The translations under genes were made by a program, and so were the position numbers. Source: Manis javanica (taxonomy: Eukaryota > Chordata > Mammalia > Pholidota > Manidae). From it: a stretch of DNA of 64,000 nucleotides. How positions within the stretch are numbered: the first letter of the stretch is position 1; the number at the start of each line of letters is the position of its first letter. The DNA lies in NCBI RefSeq assembly GCF_040802235.1, contig NC_133158.1:38258001-38322000 (forward strand), read 5' to 3'. Below, piece after piece: positions 12,322-24,400 of the stretch. The notes beneath the pieces are model-generated. The model was given only the letters and a program-made list of their open reading frames with translations. It had not been told where the DNA came from and searched no databases.

Positions 12322-12447
12322 ATGTCCAGCCTCCAGGCGCTATGCTCTGGCCTGCCCCTGCGGCCCCTCCCAGAGAACCCGGGACGCTGGGCTGGCATGC
12401 CCCACGCCCCAGTCAGGACCCCAGGCCTCAGCCCCACAGAGGAGCAG
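12322..12447 (+). CDS. UROC1: UROC1 coding exon 1 (residues 1-42)
   Basis: It starts MSSLQALCSG and ends ...SPTEEQ before the donor gtgagg. The 126 nt end in phase 0. The segment is Pro-rich, comes before the catalytic core and lacks any secretion signal, as expected for a cytosolic enzyme. Confidence 0.93.
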
Positions 12448-15400
12448 GTGAGGAGTCAGGCCTGTTCCTGCTGGGGTGCTTTGCCCTCTGGGAGGTCCAG
12501 GCAGGCATTCCCACTTCTGCTGTCTCCACAGGGGCTCACATCACCCTCCCACCCTTGACCCTCAGGATGTCCCAGTGGGTGTGGGGGTGGGAGGGGGCAC
12601 CCACCGTGTGCCAGACTCCACCACACCCAGGATCCGTCATTCTCTCCCAGTGCCATCCCTGGGTGCAGGATTATGATCCCATTTACTGATGAGGACTGTG
12701 GGGCTCAGGATCACCCAGCCACTAAATGGTGGCTGCCTCCAGGCCTAGAGGGAAGGGGGCCACCTGAAGTGCCTGCCCTGAAGCACAGGTGCAAACGTGC
12801 TGCGCCTTCCTGCCTAGGGCTCACAGGCTGCTTTGAAGTTCTCCTCCCAGGAGGTCAGCCCTTGTTTTGGTTTGTGTCCCTCCCCCTAAATCTTCCAGTG
12901 AGCTTGCGGCTGCCTGGCTAGAACCCTGGAGAGGGCCCAGTGGTGCTGATGAGAGCTGGCGGGGACCCCGGGTGCCACTCAGCCTGGTGAACCTGGCAGG
13001 AGACGGGTCCAGGATGTGGCGCCCAGGCCAGGGCCCGTCAAGTCCCTGTGGTCGGGGAACCACGTTTGTCTCCCCTGTGAGCTGGGGATGGAAATGATTC
13101 TGTCGCAGGGTAGTAAAGGAGACCGCATGAAATGAAGCAGGTGGTACGGTTTTATAAATGGTTTTCTCCTGCCTTTTCTGTACTCAAAATTACTAGAGAA
13201 CTTCAGGAACACTGGGAGGGGTAATAGAAATATAGATAAGCACCAAGATTAAAAGAGGAATCACACCTCTCCAGCCCAGATCAGGACTGCCGCCCTCTGG
13301 GTGGTTGTCCCCAGACTTTCTGTTGAGTGCCACCCGCAGAAGGGGGGGCAGGACGCTGGGGTCTCTGGCAGGTGACTGGGCAGAGTCAGGGCAGGGAAGG
13401 TTGGGGAGGGGTGCTGGGTGGGGGAGGATGTTGCTGGGGGTGGGACATTGGGGCCAGGGTGGGGTGGGTGGGGCTGGGGAAGGGTTGAGTTGGGGAGTTT
13501 GGGGGCCACAGAGCCTCCCACCCACATTGGCTGGACTAATCAGGCCCTGCTCAGCCACATCAAAGTGCTGGTTAATGTTTCCTCTCCCTGGGACAGCTCG
13601 CTGCGAGGTGCTGATGTCCGGACCTTTGGCCACGAGGGTCTGGAGGGCACCCGTGCCTGCACAGCTCGGGCGGCACCCTCATGGCTGTGTGGTGTGCCTT
13701 GTGCTGGGAGGAGGGCGCTGAGCTGTGAGGAGCTGGGCCAGCTCAGCCTTGCCCAGTGTACGTCACCATTTGCTTGAAGGACACATGTCCTTGGAGCAGA
13801 GGTTAAGTGGCGGCTTGGGGGTTTGAGCTGTTGAAGGGGACAAATCACCCCTCAGGGTGCTGGGTCAGCCAGCCAGCAGGTGTCTGTGAAATAATAAGAA
13901 ACATATATATTGACCTTTGCCCTGCCCCCGCCTTCCTGCTAATATTTGGTCTTTGATTCTGGTACCTGACCCAGGGCTCCTAAATCTGTTGGAATTTCAT
14001 GGGTGATAGGAGGGTCTTTTGTTTTTAGGAGGCCTCTCTTGATGCGGTCTGGACGGGACTGGCCATCAGAAAGACCAAACCATAATTAGAGGCTTGGAAC
14101 TTTCAGTGCCCCCACCATTCTCTAAATTGGGAGGAAGGGTTGGAAATTGAGTTAATAATCAATCAGCCTATGTGCTGAAGTCTTCATAAAAATCTTTTAA
14201 CAAAGGGGTTTGGCAAGGCTTCCTGGTTGCTGAACTCATGACAGTACTGGGAGGGTGGTGTGCCTGGGGAGGCATGGACGCTGCACAGCCCTCCCCCAGA
14301 CCTCACCCTACGTACCCCTTCATCTGGCTGTTCATCTCTATCCTTTATCTCACATATTATTAAACTTAAATAGAAAACTGTCAGTTACTTTAACAGCAAA
14401 AATAGATTTATTTGGGAATAGAACAGAATTGCTACTGGGGACACACAAGCTACAGCAAAAACGTAGGTATGTCTAGAGAACAAAGGAGAAGAAAGATCTT
14501 TGAGAGGGAAGTAGGGAGTAAGGGAGGCTCTTATAAATAGAAAATTCATTGGAGGAAACTGAAAGTTTGAAGTATAGTGGCCTCTCATTGGCTGAATTTT
14601 GACAGTCTCTCATTGGCTGGGTTGTTGCCAGGGCAAAGAAAAATCTTCCTTCCTCCTGCTGGGGCGGTAAATCGGGCTTCCTTCTTTTGGGACTGCAAGG
14701 TATGTATCTCTTCCTGGTGGGTCTGGAGTCGTACTGATGAGAGCTGCCCCTTCTGGCATCCCAACTCTTTTTTAGTAAGGTTTCCCTTTATTAATTTTCA
14801 CAATATTCTATAATAAACCAGTAAACATATTTCCCTGAGTTCTATGGAATACTCTAGAATATTAAAGAACTCAAGGAGGGGTTGTGGGAACCCCAGTTTA
14901 TAGCTCATTGGTCAGAAGCACAGGTGACAACCTAGGAACCACCCTTCACCTCCCCAAGGCACCACGACCTTTTTGGCATACTCTTCTGGACACTTCTATG
15001 TGTGCTTCTTAAGAATGTAAGTGGAAGTATTCTGTCCACATTGGTTTGTTTTAGATTGTTCATAATTGGTATGTGTATAGTTGTCCTTGTTCCTTTGACT
15101 GTTGTGTATTTCATTATTTGGATGAACTAAAATGTGCTGCATTCTTTGCTCTTAAGTTGATTCTCTATTTAAATGTAGAGTATGGTCATACAGATGGCTG
15201 TAACATTTTCAACGTATAAATAGTCAATGTATTTTCACCACAAGCATGGGACAGTTTCTACAGTTCAGAGGGGAATTTTTGTCGTGTAATGGGGATAGTT
15301 CCTCTATTAGAATGTCTTAGCAATTCCTGCTCCCCCAATGCAATTACTCCTAGTGATATTTTCCCCAAATCCTCCCCACCTGCAGGGGCTGTGCTGAACA

Positions 15401-18400
15401 TCAAATACCAGATCTGAAGACCCCCCACATTTGTTTGTGTTCCCACAACTACTCACACTCTCCTGAGTGTCTTAAGGGTGGGCTCTTTTGGATTGATTTC
15501 TGGGTCTTCAGGGACATCAGTAGTTGTTTGCTGAATGAACAGACAAGAGCATATGCGAAGTGCCCAAATCAAATCCTGCAAGAGTTCAGTAGACAGGGGA
15601 AACTTAGGAGGGCTTCTGAATTCCCAAGTAGGATGCCTAGTGGCTCTCCGTGTACATGCCCCTGTGTGTGCTGTGGCATTTTAAAGTAAACTGAAGACAT
15701 GGAAAAAAGGAAACTGAGAAGCTGGGGATGGGGAGGAAGCAAGAAACAGTCCCCAGGTTCTGGCTTGGGGGTCTTAAAAGAACAGGTGAGTAGAAGGCCT
15801 GGCACTATGTGCTGGACAGTGTGCATTATCCCATCTAATCCTTCCAACTACGTGGCTGAGTGGGCCATGCTGAGAGATGAGGAAACCGAGGCAGGGGTAA
15901 CAAGTTCACACAGCTTGTAGGCGGCAGAGCTGCATCTGCTGTTCTAAGCTTATCAGGAAGCAGCCAACCCCATCACTCATCTGGCCTGTCCTTGCTGAGC
16001 TTTGTCTTGTGCTGAGGTTCCTAAGGTATGTGGGGGTACATGAACCTCCCCCCAGGCCTGTCCCAGGCCTCCTTCACGACTGAGGGCAGGTCACACCATT
16101 TGCCTGAGCACCATTTTCTCACCTTAATGCTGAGAACTGTCCATAGTCAGAGACTTGAAGTATGGAATCCGGCAGCAAATAGAATTTATTCTCTTCTATT
16201 TCTTCACTCAAGAAATGCTTATTACATTTCTATTATGTAACTCCAGACATAGGGGATAAAATTATTGAATAAAAATATAAGAGAAGAAAACTTTCCTGAG
16301 CTCAGTAAAAACAAAATAGCAGATAAAAAGATGTAGTTAATCCTTTAAAAAAAAAAAGAAAGAAAGAAGAGAAAATGGCATAGAATAGTTGACATTACGA
16401 CATGTTTAGGCTAAATCAGTGAGTTTCAGGGAAAAAGAACAATTCAATCATCATAAAGTGGAAATCTTGTATGGGGGGAAATATGGCAAACAGAGCTTTT
16501 GTGCTGCATTTAGGATTTGGGAACGTGCTAGAATCCCCTTTATGTTTATGGCATATGTGCATTCTTCATTTTTGCACAGCCTTTAAGTACATTTCAAAGA
16601 ATGGCTGAGTTGTTTTCATCAACTGACAATTTAAAAATCGTTAAGTTTGGCAGGAATTGTTTGTTGTGATTTTTGAGTTACGTGATTACTTAAACAAAGT
16701 TGCAAATGCATTTGACACCATTGAGCCCACGCCTTCTATGTCTAACACCTTAGTAAAAACCAAGTTTCACCTCAGTAAGGGAGCTGACATTGCTTCAAAA
16801 AATTAGTACAGTGGTTTCATACTGCAGCTGCCACCTCTGAGCGAGTTATGGAATCACTATTTATTAGAAAATGAAATAAAAGAAGCTAGACTGGGATAGA
16901 CTTTACAGACAACCCATGCTGTAGCAGTTGTCGTTTGTGGAGGGTCTGTGTTCCGTTGTGTATGTGCAATAATATATATTTCTGTTGAAATTTCTTTCAA
17001 TGTTGTTTCACTTGTCAAGCTCTGATTAGAAGCTATACACCAATTAAATAAAAAACAACCACCAGTCTTTGTTGTGAGGTGTAATGCAAACAGAAAGCAG
17101 CCAAAAGCACATGTGCTCAGAGGTGCACCTCACAGACACACAGGCAGAGGGGCACAGACCCCAACAGAAGGGGAACCGCTATAGTGACTTCTAACGGGCC
17201 TCCTTAGCCGGGCCTGCTTTTGAATGTGGTGTCGACAGGTTTACACAGTGTGGCCCTCTGGTGTCAGCTTCTTTCCCCAACACTAAGGCAGGAGATTCAC
17301 CCTGGCCGCTGTATGTAGCTGTGACTTGTTCATCCTTGTTGCTGTCCCAGAGGTTCCCAAAGTAGGGGTCCTCTGGGGCCAGCAGCACCAGGAACTTGTC
17401 AGAAATGCAAACAGAGGCTGCGGGGCTGGGCTCAGCACTCGGATGACTCTGCTGTCGCCTGGCGTTTGACAGCTTCCTGCTGGGGCAGATTCCCAGCTAT
17501 GATCTTAAGGGAGAAACTCATATTTCTGGTCAGTTTTTTTTTTCCAAGACAGAAGGAATGATGTGCACTTATTCCACATGAAAAGCAAGTGAGAGAAAAA
17601 CTCTGCAAACCCTGTCAGGTTCCCAGAACCCCCTGAGCTGGCATCGCCTCATTGCCTCTCTTGCCCTCTGCTCCCTCCTGACTTATCCAGCTACTGTCTC
17701 CCACCCCACTGCCACTAAGGCTCCCAATGACACCTTTGCCACTCAGTCCCATGTGGTGTTTGACCTCTGGGCGCTTTGGACAGGCTTTCCCTCTCCTAAC
17801 CCTCTGCCTTTGGCTCCCGGGGGGGCTGTACTCCTGGCTGGGCTCCCAGCTCCCAGTCCCTGGCCCTTCTGCCCAAGTGCCAGTGTCCTCGTGGCCCAAT
17901 TCTGGGCCCTAAGGTCCTTCTGTCACCTCCTGCCTGCTCACGCCCCAAGCCTACCTGTCTTCTCTGAGTCTCATAGCACCTCTCCCCTCAGTGGACGTGT
18001 GTTGAATGAGTGAGTGAATAAAGTCACCACCCCAGCTCCTCATCACCCCTCACCCCCAAAGTGCGTTGTTCTCCAGGGTCAGCTGGTTAAATAAATGGCC
18101 TCAATGTCGTCACCCTGGGTCCCTCCCCCACTTTGCCAGCCTCCACCCTCAAGGTCCAGTCTGGGTGTCGGAAGGAAGAGAGCTGAGAAAGGGTCTGCCA
18201 AGACCCCGGCTCTCCTTGAGCTTTGCAAGACAGATTGTAAGCAAGGAAATAAACCATAGAGTGTCTGAACATCTGATGATGAAAAGCTTGGGAAGAAAAC
18301 AGGCAGAGAAAGAGGCTGGGAGTCAAGAAGGCAAGGCCTCTAGGCTGGGGAGAGGGGGAGGTGAGGGGTGTCTAGACTGAGACCTGCACGAAGGGAGGGG

Positions 18401-21400
18401 CCCTCCAAGAGAAGGCAGGGTGGCAGAGGGGGCTTAGGCAGAGGGAAGGGCAAGTGCAAAGGCCCTGAGGCAGGACCAGGAATGTTAGGGATGTCTGAAC
18501 AACAGTAAGGGGAGAGTGTGGGAGTCTGAGCAGCTTTCCCCAGTTGCATGAGAACCCCTTAGAAGGTTTCTGTTTCTCTGGGCCTCCTGTCACTGCTTCA
18601 GGCTCCAGCCCGGGCTGCCCCAGACCTTGCGGGTTATCACTCCCAGAGCAGTGGATGCTCAGTTGTGCACTGCCCGGGGCTACTTGTTAAGCTGGGTGCT
18701 GGTCAAAGGGTGCTTCTCCATCCTTCACAAGGTGCCACTGCTCTCCTGGCAGGTTGGCCTTCCCTCCCCTTGAATCTGCATCTCCCGCTGTAGCCACAAG
18801 CCTCAGGGCAGGCCCTCTTCTTTACCTGCTGTCAAGCAGCCTGGTCCCCAGTGAGCAAGAAGAGGGAAGGACAAGAGGTCTGCCTACATGAAGGGGAGAG
18901 GGCAATCGGGGAAAGCTTCTTGCAGGAGGTGACATTATAGCTGGACCTAAGGTGAGGACTAGGCAGTGAGAATTGAGGTGGGACCCTAGGTTTCTGAGTA
19001 CAGCAGGGGCAAATCCAGGTGGCAGAGGAGATGACCCCTCATGGAAGCCTCATGATGCTTGGCCCACCATTCTCCTTCCCCAGCTGGCGCTGAAGAATGC
19101 CCTGCGCTACTTCCCCCTGGATGTCCAGGAGCTGCTGGCCCCCGAGTTTGCCCAGGAGTTGCGACTGTATGGGCACATCTACATGTACCGGTTCTGCCCC
19201 GACATTAAAATGAGGTGAGTGCCGGCAGGTGCTGCTTCAAAGGGGCCCAGAGGGGGCACCATGCCTGGAGGTAAGGAAGCCTGGAGAGTCAGCAGCGAGG
19301 GGGCAATCCGGCCATCCACATGAGGAGGCCCGTGGATGTGGCATGCTGTCGAGGCCCCTCACACACAGAAAGGGGGTGGCCATGTGTCATCTGCAGGGGT
19401 CTGTAGCCTAGAGCTGGCTGCAGCCCCCACGATTGGCCAGAAGACAGGGAATCCTTTTCAAACGGGTCTCTATGGCCCACTGTCCTGGGCGGTCAACCCT
19501 GTGTCATTCTAGAGCCAGACTATACAAAACCCCGTACTGAACGCCACGTCCTGGGGTCCTGGCAGAAGACGAGGAGAGCTTTAGATGGGGCTGCTCTGCC
19601 TGTACTTCCGGCAGCTCAGGTGCCCCAGCAGGGCTCTCAGCTGCAGGGTACTGGAGGCCTTGTACAGGCGTGCGTGGCTGGCCTCTCCTGCACTGTGGGT
19701 TCTGCAGTTCTGGGGTGGGGTGGGAGGCCGTGCCATTCTCGCAGAGCCCCGGGATGCTGCCCTTGGGCATCGTACTCAGAGCGCTGTTTTTGGATGTGCC
19801 CAGAGCCCAGGCTTGTCTGGAACCTGGGGATGCTGATCCTACCACGAAGCAGACCCATGCCCCTTCGGTCCCTTTGGGGCCTGCTGGCCCGGCACCTGGT
19901 GCACTTTAGTGGCCGGGAGCACTAGTGAAGGAAAGAAGGAAGGAGTAAACTCTCCCCTGAGTTGAGGCTTCTGGAAAGCAGACATCAGCTTTGCTCCGAT
20001 GTCAGCTATCTCCCAGTTAGATGTTGCCAACTGGGGAGACAGGGTGACTGGGCCAGGCGGAGCTGGACTCCTTGCCCCTGGGAGGAGTGACACTGAGCCC
20101 AGTGTGGCTGCAGACTGGGCTGCAAGGCGACCTCTGCAGGGTGCGGGATTTGCAGTCCACACCTGTGTATTCAGGTGCTGGAGTGCTGAGCCTGAGCAGG
20201 AGGGAAGCCTGCCACGCTGCCATCATCATGTCTGGTGGCTGGACTTCCCTTGCAGGGCCTACCCAATCGAGCAGTACCCCTGCCGGACGAGAGCTGCTGC
20301 AGCCATCATGCACATGATCATGAACAACCTGGACCCTGCCGTGGCCCAGGTAATGGCTGGGAAACTGAGTTCTGGCCCCAGCACAGTCCAACAGAGACAT
20401 AACGTGAGGCGTACATGCAATACATTTAAGGTGTTTTTTATCTAGAAATAATGATGTGTTTGCAGGAAGTTGCAAAGATAGTGCAGAGAGGACCACATAC
20501 CCTTCTCCCAGCTCCCGCAGTGGCAGCATCTCTGGGGCACAGCATCATGCCAGGGCACCAGCATTCATACCATGTACTCATGCAATTTTAAATGTTCCAA
20601 GGCCACTTGAAAAAGGAAAAAAATCAGATTTAATACTGCATTTTGTTTATCTCGATATATTCAAAATATTACCATTTGAACATGTAATCAATATAAAATT
20701 ATCGAGATATTTTACAATCTTTTTTCCTATTAAGTCTTTAAACAGGGGATGTATTTTGCAGTTAGAGCAGGTCAGAGGAGCCACGTGAGCCTCGATAGCC
20801 ACACGTGAGCAAAGCAGGTCTGGCCACATGCACCTACCATGGACATCCTTGAGAGTCAACCTGTGTGTCAGATACCTGGGTTAGAGGAAGGACAGCCTTT
20901 GTGGGGTCTCCCAGTATTGTACTTGAGGGCGAGATGGTCCTTGACCACTCCACCTAGATGGCCCCCAACATGGACCCCCAGGCTGAGTTCCCAAAGTGAC
21001 TGCAGACCCAGCACTGCCCTCACCCCAGTCACAGATAGGCCAACGTTCCCACAGAGGCCACTGTCCCTGGGCCTCATATCTCTGGCTTTTCCCGCTTCAA
21101 GGGTCATTGGCCATCTGCCCCATGAGCCCATCACAGGCATGCAGGCCCTCGCTTCCCAGGTGCCCATCTCAGATGACACTGTTTCTTCTCCAGTTTCCCC
21201 AGGAGCTAGTGACCTATGGAGGAAATGGGCAGGTGTTCAGCAACTGGGCCCAGGTATGCTGGACTCTGTGGCCTGGCCACACCCAGGCTCAGGACCTCCC
21301 CACCACCCCCTCTGGCCAGGTGGGAGCTCAGGACTCAGGTCTCTGCCTCCCGGTGCCCAAGATCCCAGCACTGGGGATTACTGGGGATGCTGACGGTCTA

Positions 21401-24400
21401 AGGGTCGGAGTGGTGTAATTGGAGACATGGAAGTCCCTGGAATATAATGAAGGCTGGGAGGGATGGGGCAGCGGGCAGGACCCCTGGGGCCTGTGGGAGC
21501 TCTCTGGGCCTGGGTGGCAGCTTGGGTTCCTCTGAGGACCTGCCACTTACAGAGCTCTCCATGCTGTGTTCTCCCCTGCAGTTCAGGCTGACAATGTCCT
21601 ACTTGTCGCAGATGACAGAGGAGCAAACCCTGGTCATGTACAGTGGACATCCGCTGGGCCTCTTCCCAAGCAGCCCCGGGGCCCCGAGGCTGGTCATCAC
21701 CAACGGGATGGTGCGTCCTGGGCAGCCAGGCACAGCTCCCTGGGGATGGCAGGGAGAGCAGGTGGCCCGACGTCCATTAGCAATCGTGTCCGAGAATCTG
21801 TGCTGCGCCCAGCTCTGGGTTTCTGTCCCTCTTTTCCAGGTCATCCCCAACTACTCCTCCAGGACAGAGTATGAGAAGCTCTTTGCCATGGGGGTTACCA
21901 TGTGAGTCGCTATTTCAGTTTATATTATGGTGTTTCCTCCTTAGCCACACTTTGTTACAAAACAATGCAGCAATGTTACGTGCAGTTTTGAAAAACACAA
22001 TCAGCACTGTAGCACAATTTCCTAATTCAGAATTTACACATTCCTTAGTAGTTTTTGTGGCAATGCCTCCAATTTTTATCTACTTGCAAGCGAGTGAGCA
22101 TATAATTTGGATCCCGCTTTTTTCCAACATTTTTATTATGAATAATTTCAAGCATACAGAACATTGAAAGAATTAACAGTGAACAAGATTCAATGATTAA
22201 TTTACTGCCAGACTCACTTTAGCCCATGTCTATCAATCCATCCATCGCTCTATGTACAAATTCATTCAACTTGGTTTTTGGTATGTCTGAAAGTAGTACA
22301 AATACTATGGCTGGAATTCAGTATTTGTTTTACAAGGTTTTCCTCCTTTTGACGTGATATTGTCATGTAATGAAATGCACACGTCGTACCTGCACCGTCT
22401 TATGAGTGCTGACGAATGCGGGTGCCTGTGCAACCTGAACCCCATCAAGATACAGAACACACCATTTCATTTGTGATAAACTAATGCATGCTCTGGATTG
22501 AGATCTTTCCCCCAAAACATTATAAAAGTAACTACAATGAAAAGGAAATCCCTCCTCCACCGTAGACTCCTGTGTCCTGTTGGGAAGAAGTTCAGCTCCA
22601 GAGGCAGGGAAGTCAGAGTGAATACAGTAAGAAGGAATAATTAAAGTGAGAGTAGCAGGGAATGGCAGCTGCCAGGCAGGCAGCAGAGCGCAAGGAAGAG
22701 CAGAGGGAGGAAAGGCAAGCTCAGTGACCTCCTGCTCGGCACAGGGCAGATTCCTGGCCAACTTCTAAATCCAGGGTCACGTGGAATCCCATGTCTGCTT
22801 GAATCTGCATGGCATGGGGACTAAGCCCTGACCATCCCAGGATTTGGGGGAGCCGTGGAGCACCTGGTGGAGTGAGATGATGTTCTGGGAACTTCCCAAA
22901 AGCAAAGAAAGGAGATTTTCAGGCAGGCTGCTAAAGAGCATGATCATATAACTGCAGTCCCATCCTGGTCCCCCAGGCAATGGGAACTTGCAGGACCAAA
23001 TCAGAGCTCAGCAGCCCCCCTACCACCACTTATCTGGAATAGAAGAGAGAGAGCGTCACACTCAAAGAAAGGGGAGTGCGGGCAACCTCAGAGAGGAGGC
23101 GCCCTTAAGTGTTAGGGTTTGGGGTTTTATAGGGCCTTTGGGTAAGGGTCAGCATCAGCATGATGTATACAGGTGATTTATGATTCCTTTGAAGTTTTGT
23201 CTTAAGAATAGGGTTATTTCAGTGACTGTGTTGGTCCGGATCTTGGCATTCTTTATCCACACAGGTTCATTTACACTTTGGAAATTTATCTCCTGTCTTG
23301 GTTACAAAGTCACTTGATTAAGGGCTAGAAGAAGAAGAAGAACAGCATATACATTAAGTTAAGAAATAAACTGGGCCTCTTTGCAGGCTAAGTAGATCTT
23401 ACAATGGCATGATCTACTTGGTACAATGAAGACATGGGCTGCACTCGGACACTTTTCTTAATCTGGGGAGTATCTGGACATTCCAAGTCACTCCTGGCCT
23501 TTGAAACTTCAACTAATTAACTCCTTAACTCTGTGAGTCCTTCCTGGCCCTCTGGCTTTCTCTGGTTAGCTCTCTGAGTCCCTTTGAGTGGGCTCCACTG
23601 GCCTTACTCCCTCCACCCGCTCATGTCTGTCTTTCCACCCAACACTTCCAAGCATTTGTTATGTGCGTGGTTACAGATTTAAGTCATTAGACCATGAGAG
23701 ATGCCCTCTGTATTTGCCTTTCTGCCTGGAGTAAACTTGGGCCACATAATTTTATTTCCAAGAGTTATCTTGGGAGCACCATGCAGAGGATCATTTGAGC
23801 AGAATGATCAGTTTCCTGCTCTGCCATGTATCCCTGCATAACCTTGGACCTTGGGTCCCACCTGGGAAAGGGGATATAGTAGCTCCTGCCTCTATGAATT
23901 GTGTGAGAAGTAATGAAATGAGAAAGATGACACCCTTAGCACGTGGCATGAAGGGAGCCCTCGGGCACTCTGTTTGAGCAGATGTGGGGCTGCCAGGAAG
24001 CACACCTCATGGCAGGGTGAAGGGGATCTGGGCCGCCCTGGGGGGCCTGATGTTTTCCCTTGCCCCCCTGGGTGGGTATGTATCATATTACTACCATTCT
24101 CTCATGATGTGGAATATTCATACAACCTTTCAAGGAAGCCGAGGTTCCAAGTGGCCCAGTGCCTTGCCTGAGTTATGGGCTAGGATTGGCATTCACACAC
24201 AGATCTGCAAGAGTCCGTTTCCACGCTTGATCTAGAAGAGAGAGGGGGCTGGGGAAGCCTGCCTGGGGACAGGAACCCAGCAGAAAAGAGATGAACTTGA
24301 AACTTACAAGGGAGAAAAGCAGTGGCAAGAAGCCTTGAGCACCGCCCAGGGGAGACTGCTCTTCCCCCATCGCACTGTGGACAACACAGGCGCGTGGTGA

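Larger units (their letters stand above)
19215..21839 (+). other. UROC1: UROC1 introns 2-5 (between exons 2 and 6)
   Basis: The introns are 19215-20255, 20350-21193, 21254-21581 and 21711-21839 (the last only 129 bp). Intron 3 holds an L1 3'-UTR-like fragment at about 20440-20580 and an old DNA-transposon-like segment at about 20590-20820. The others look single-copy, and nothing else is recognised. Confidence 0.65.
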
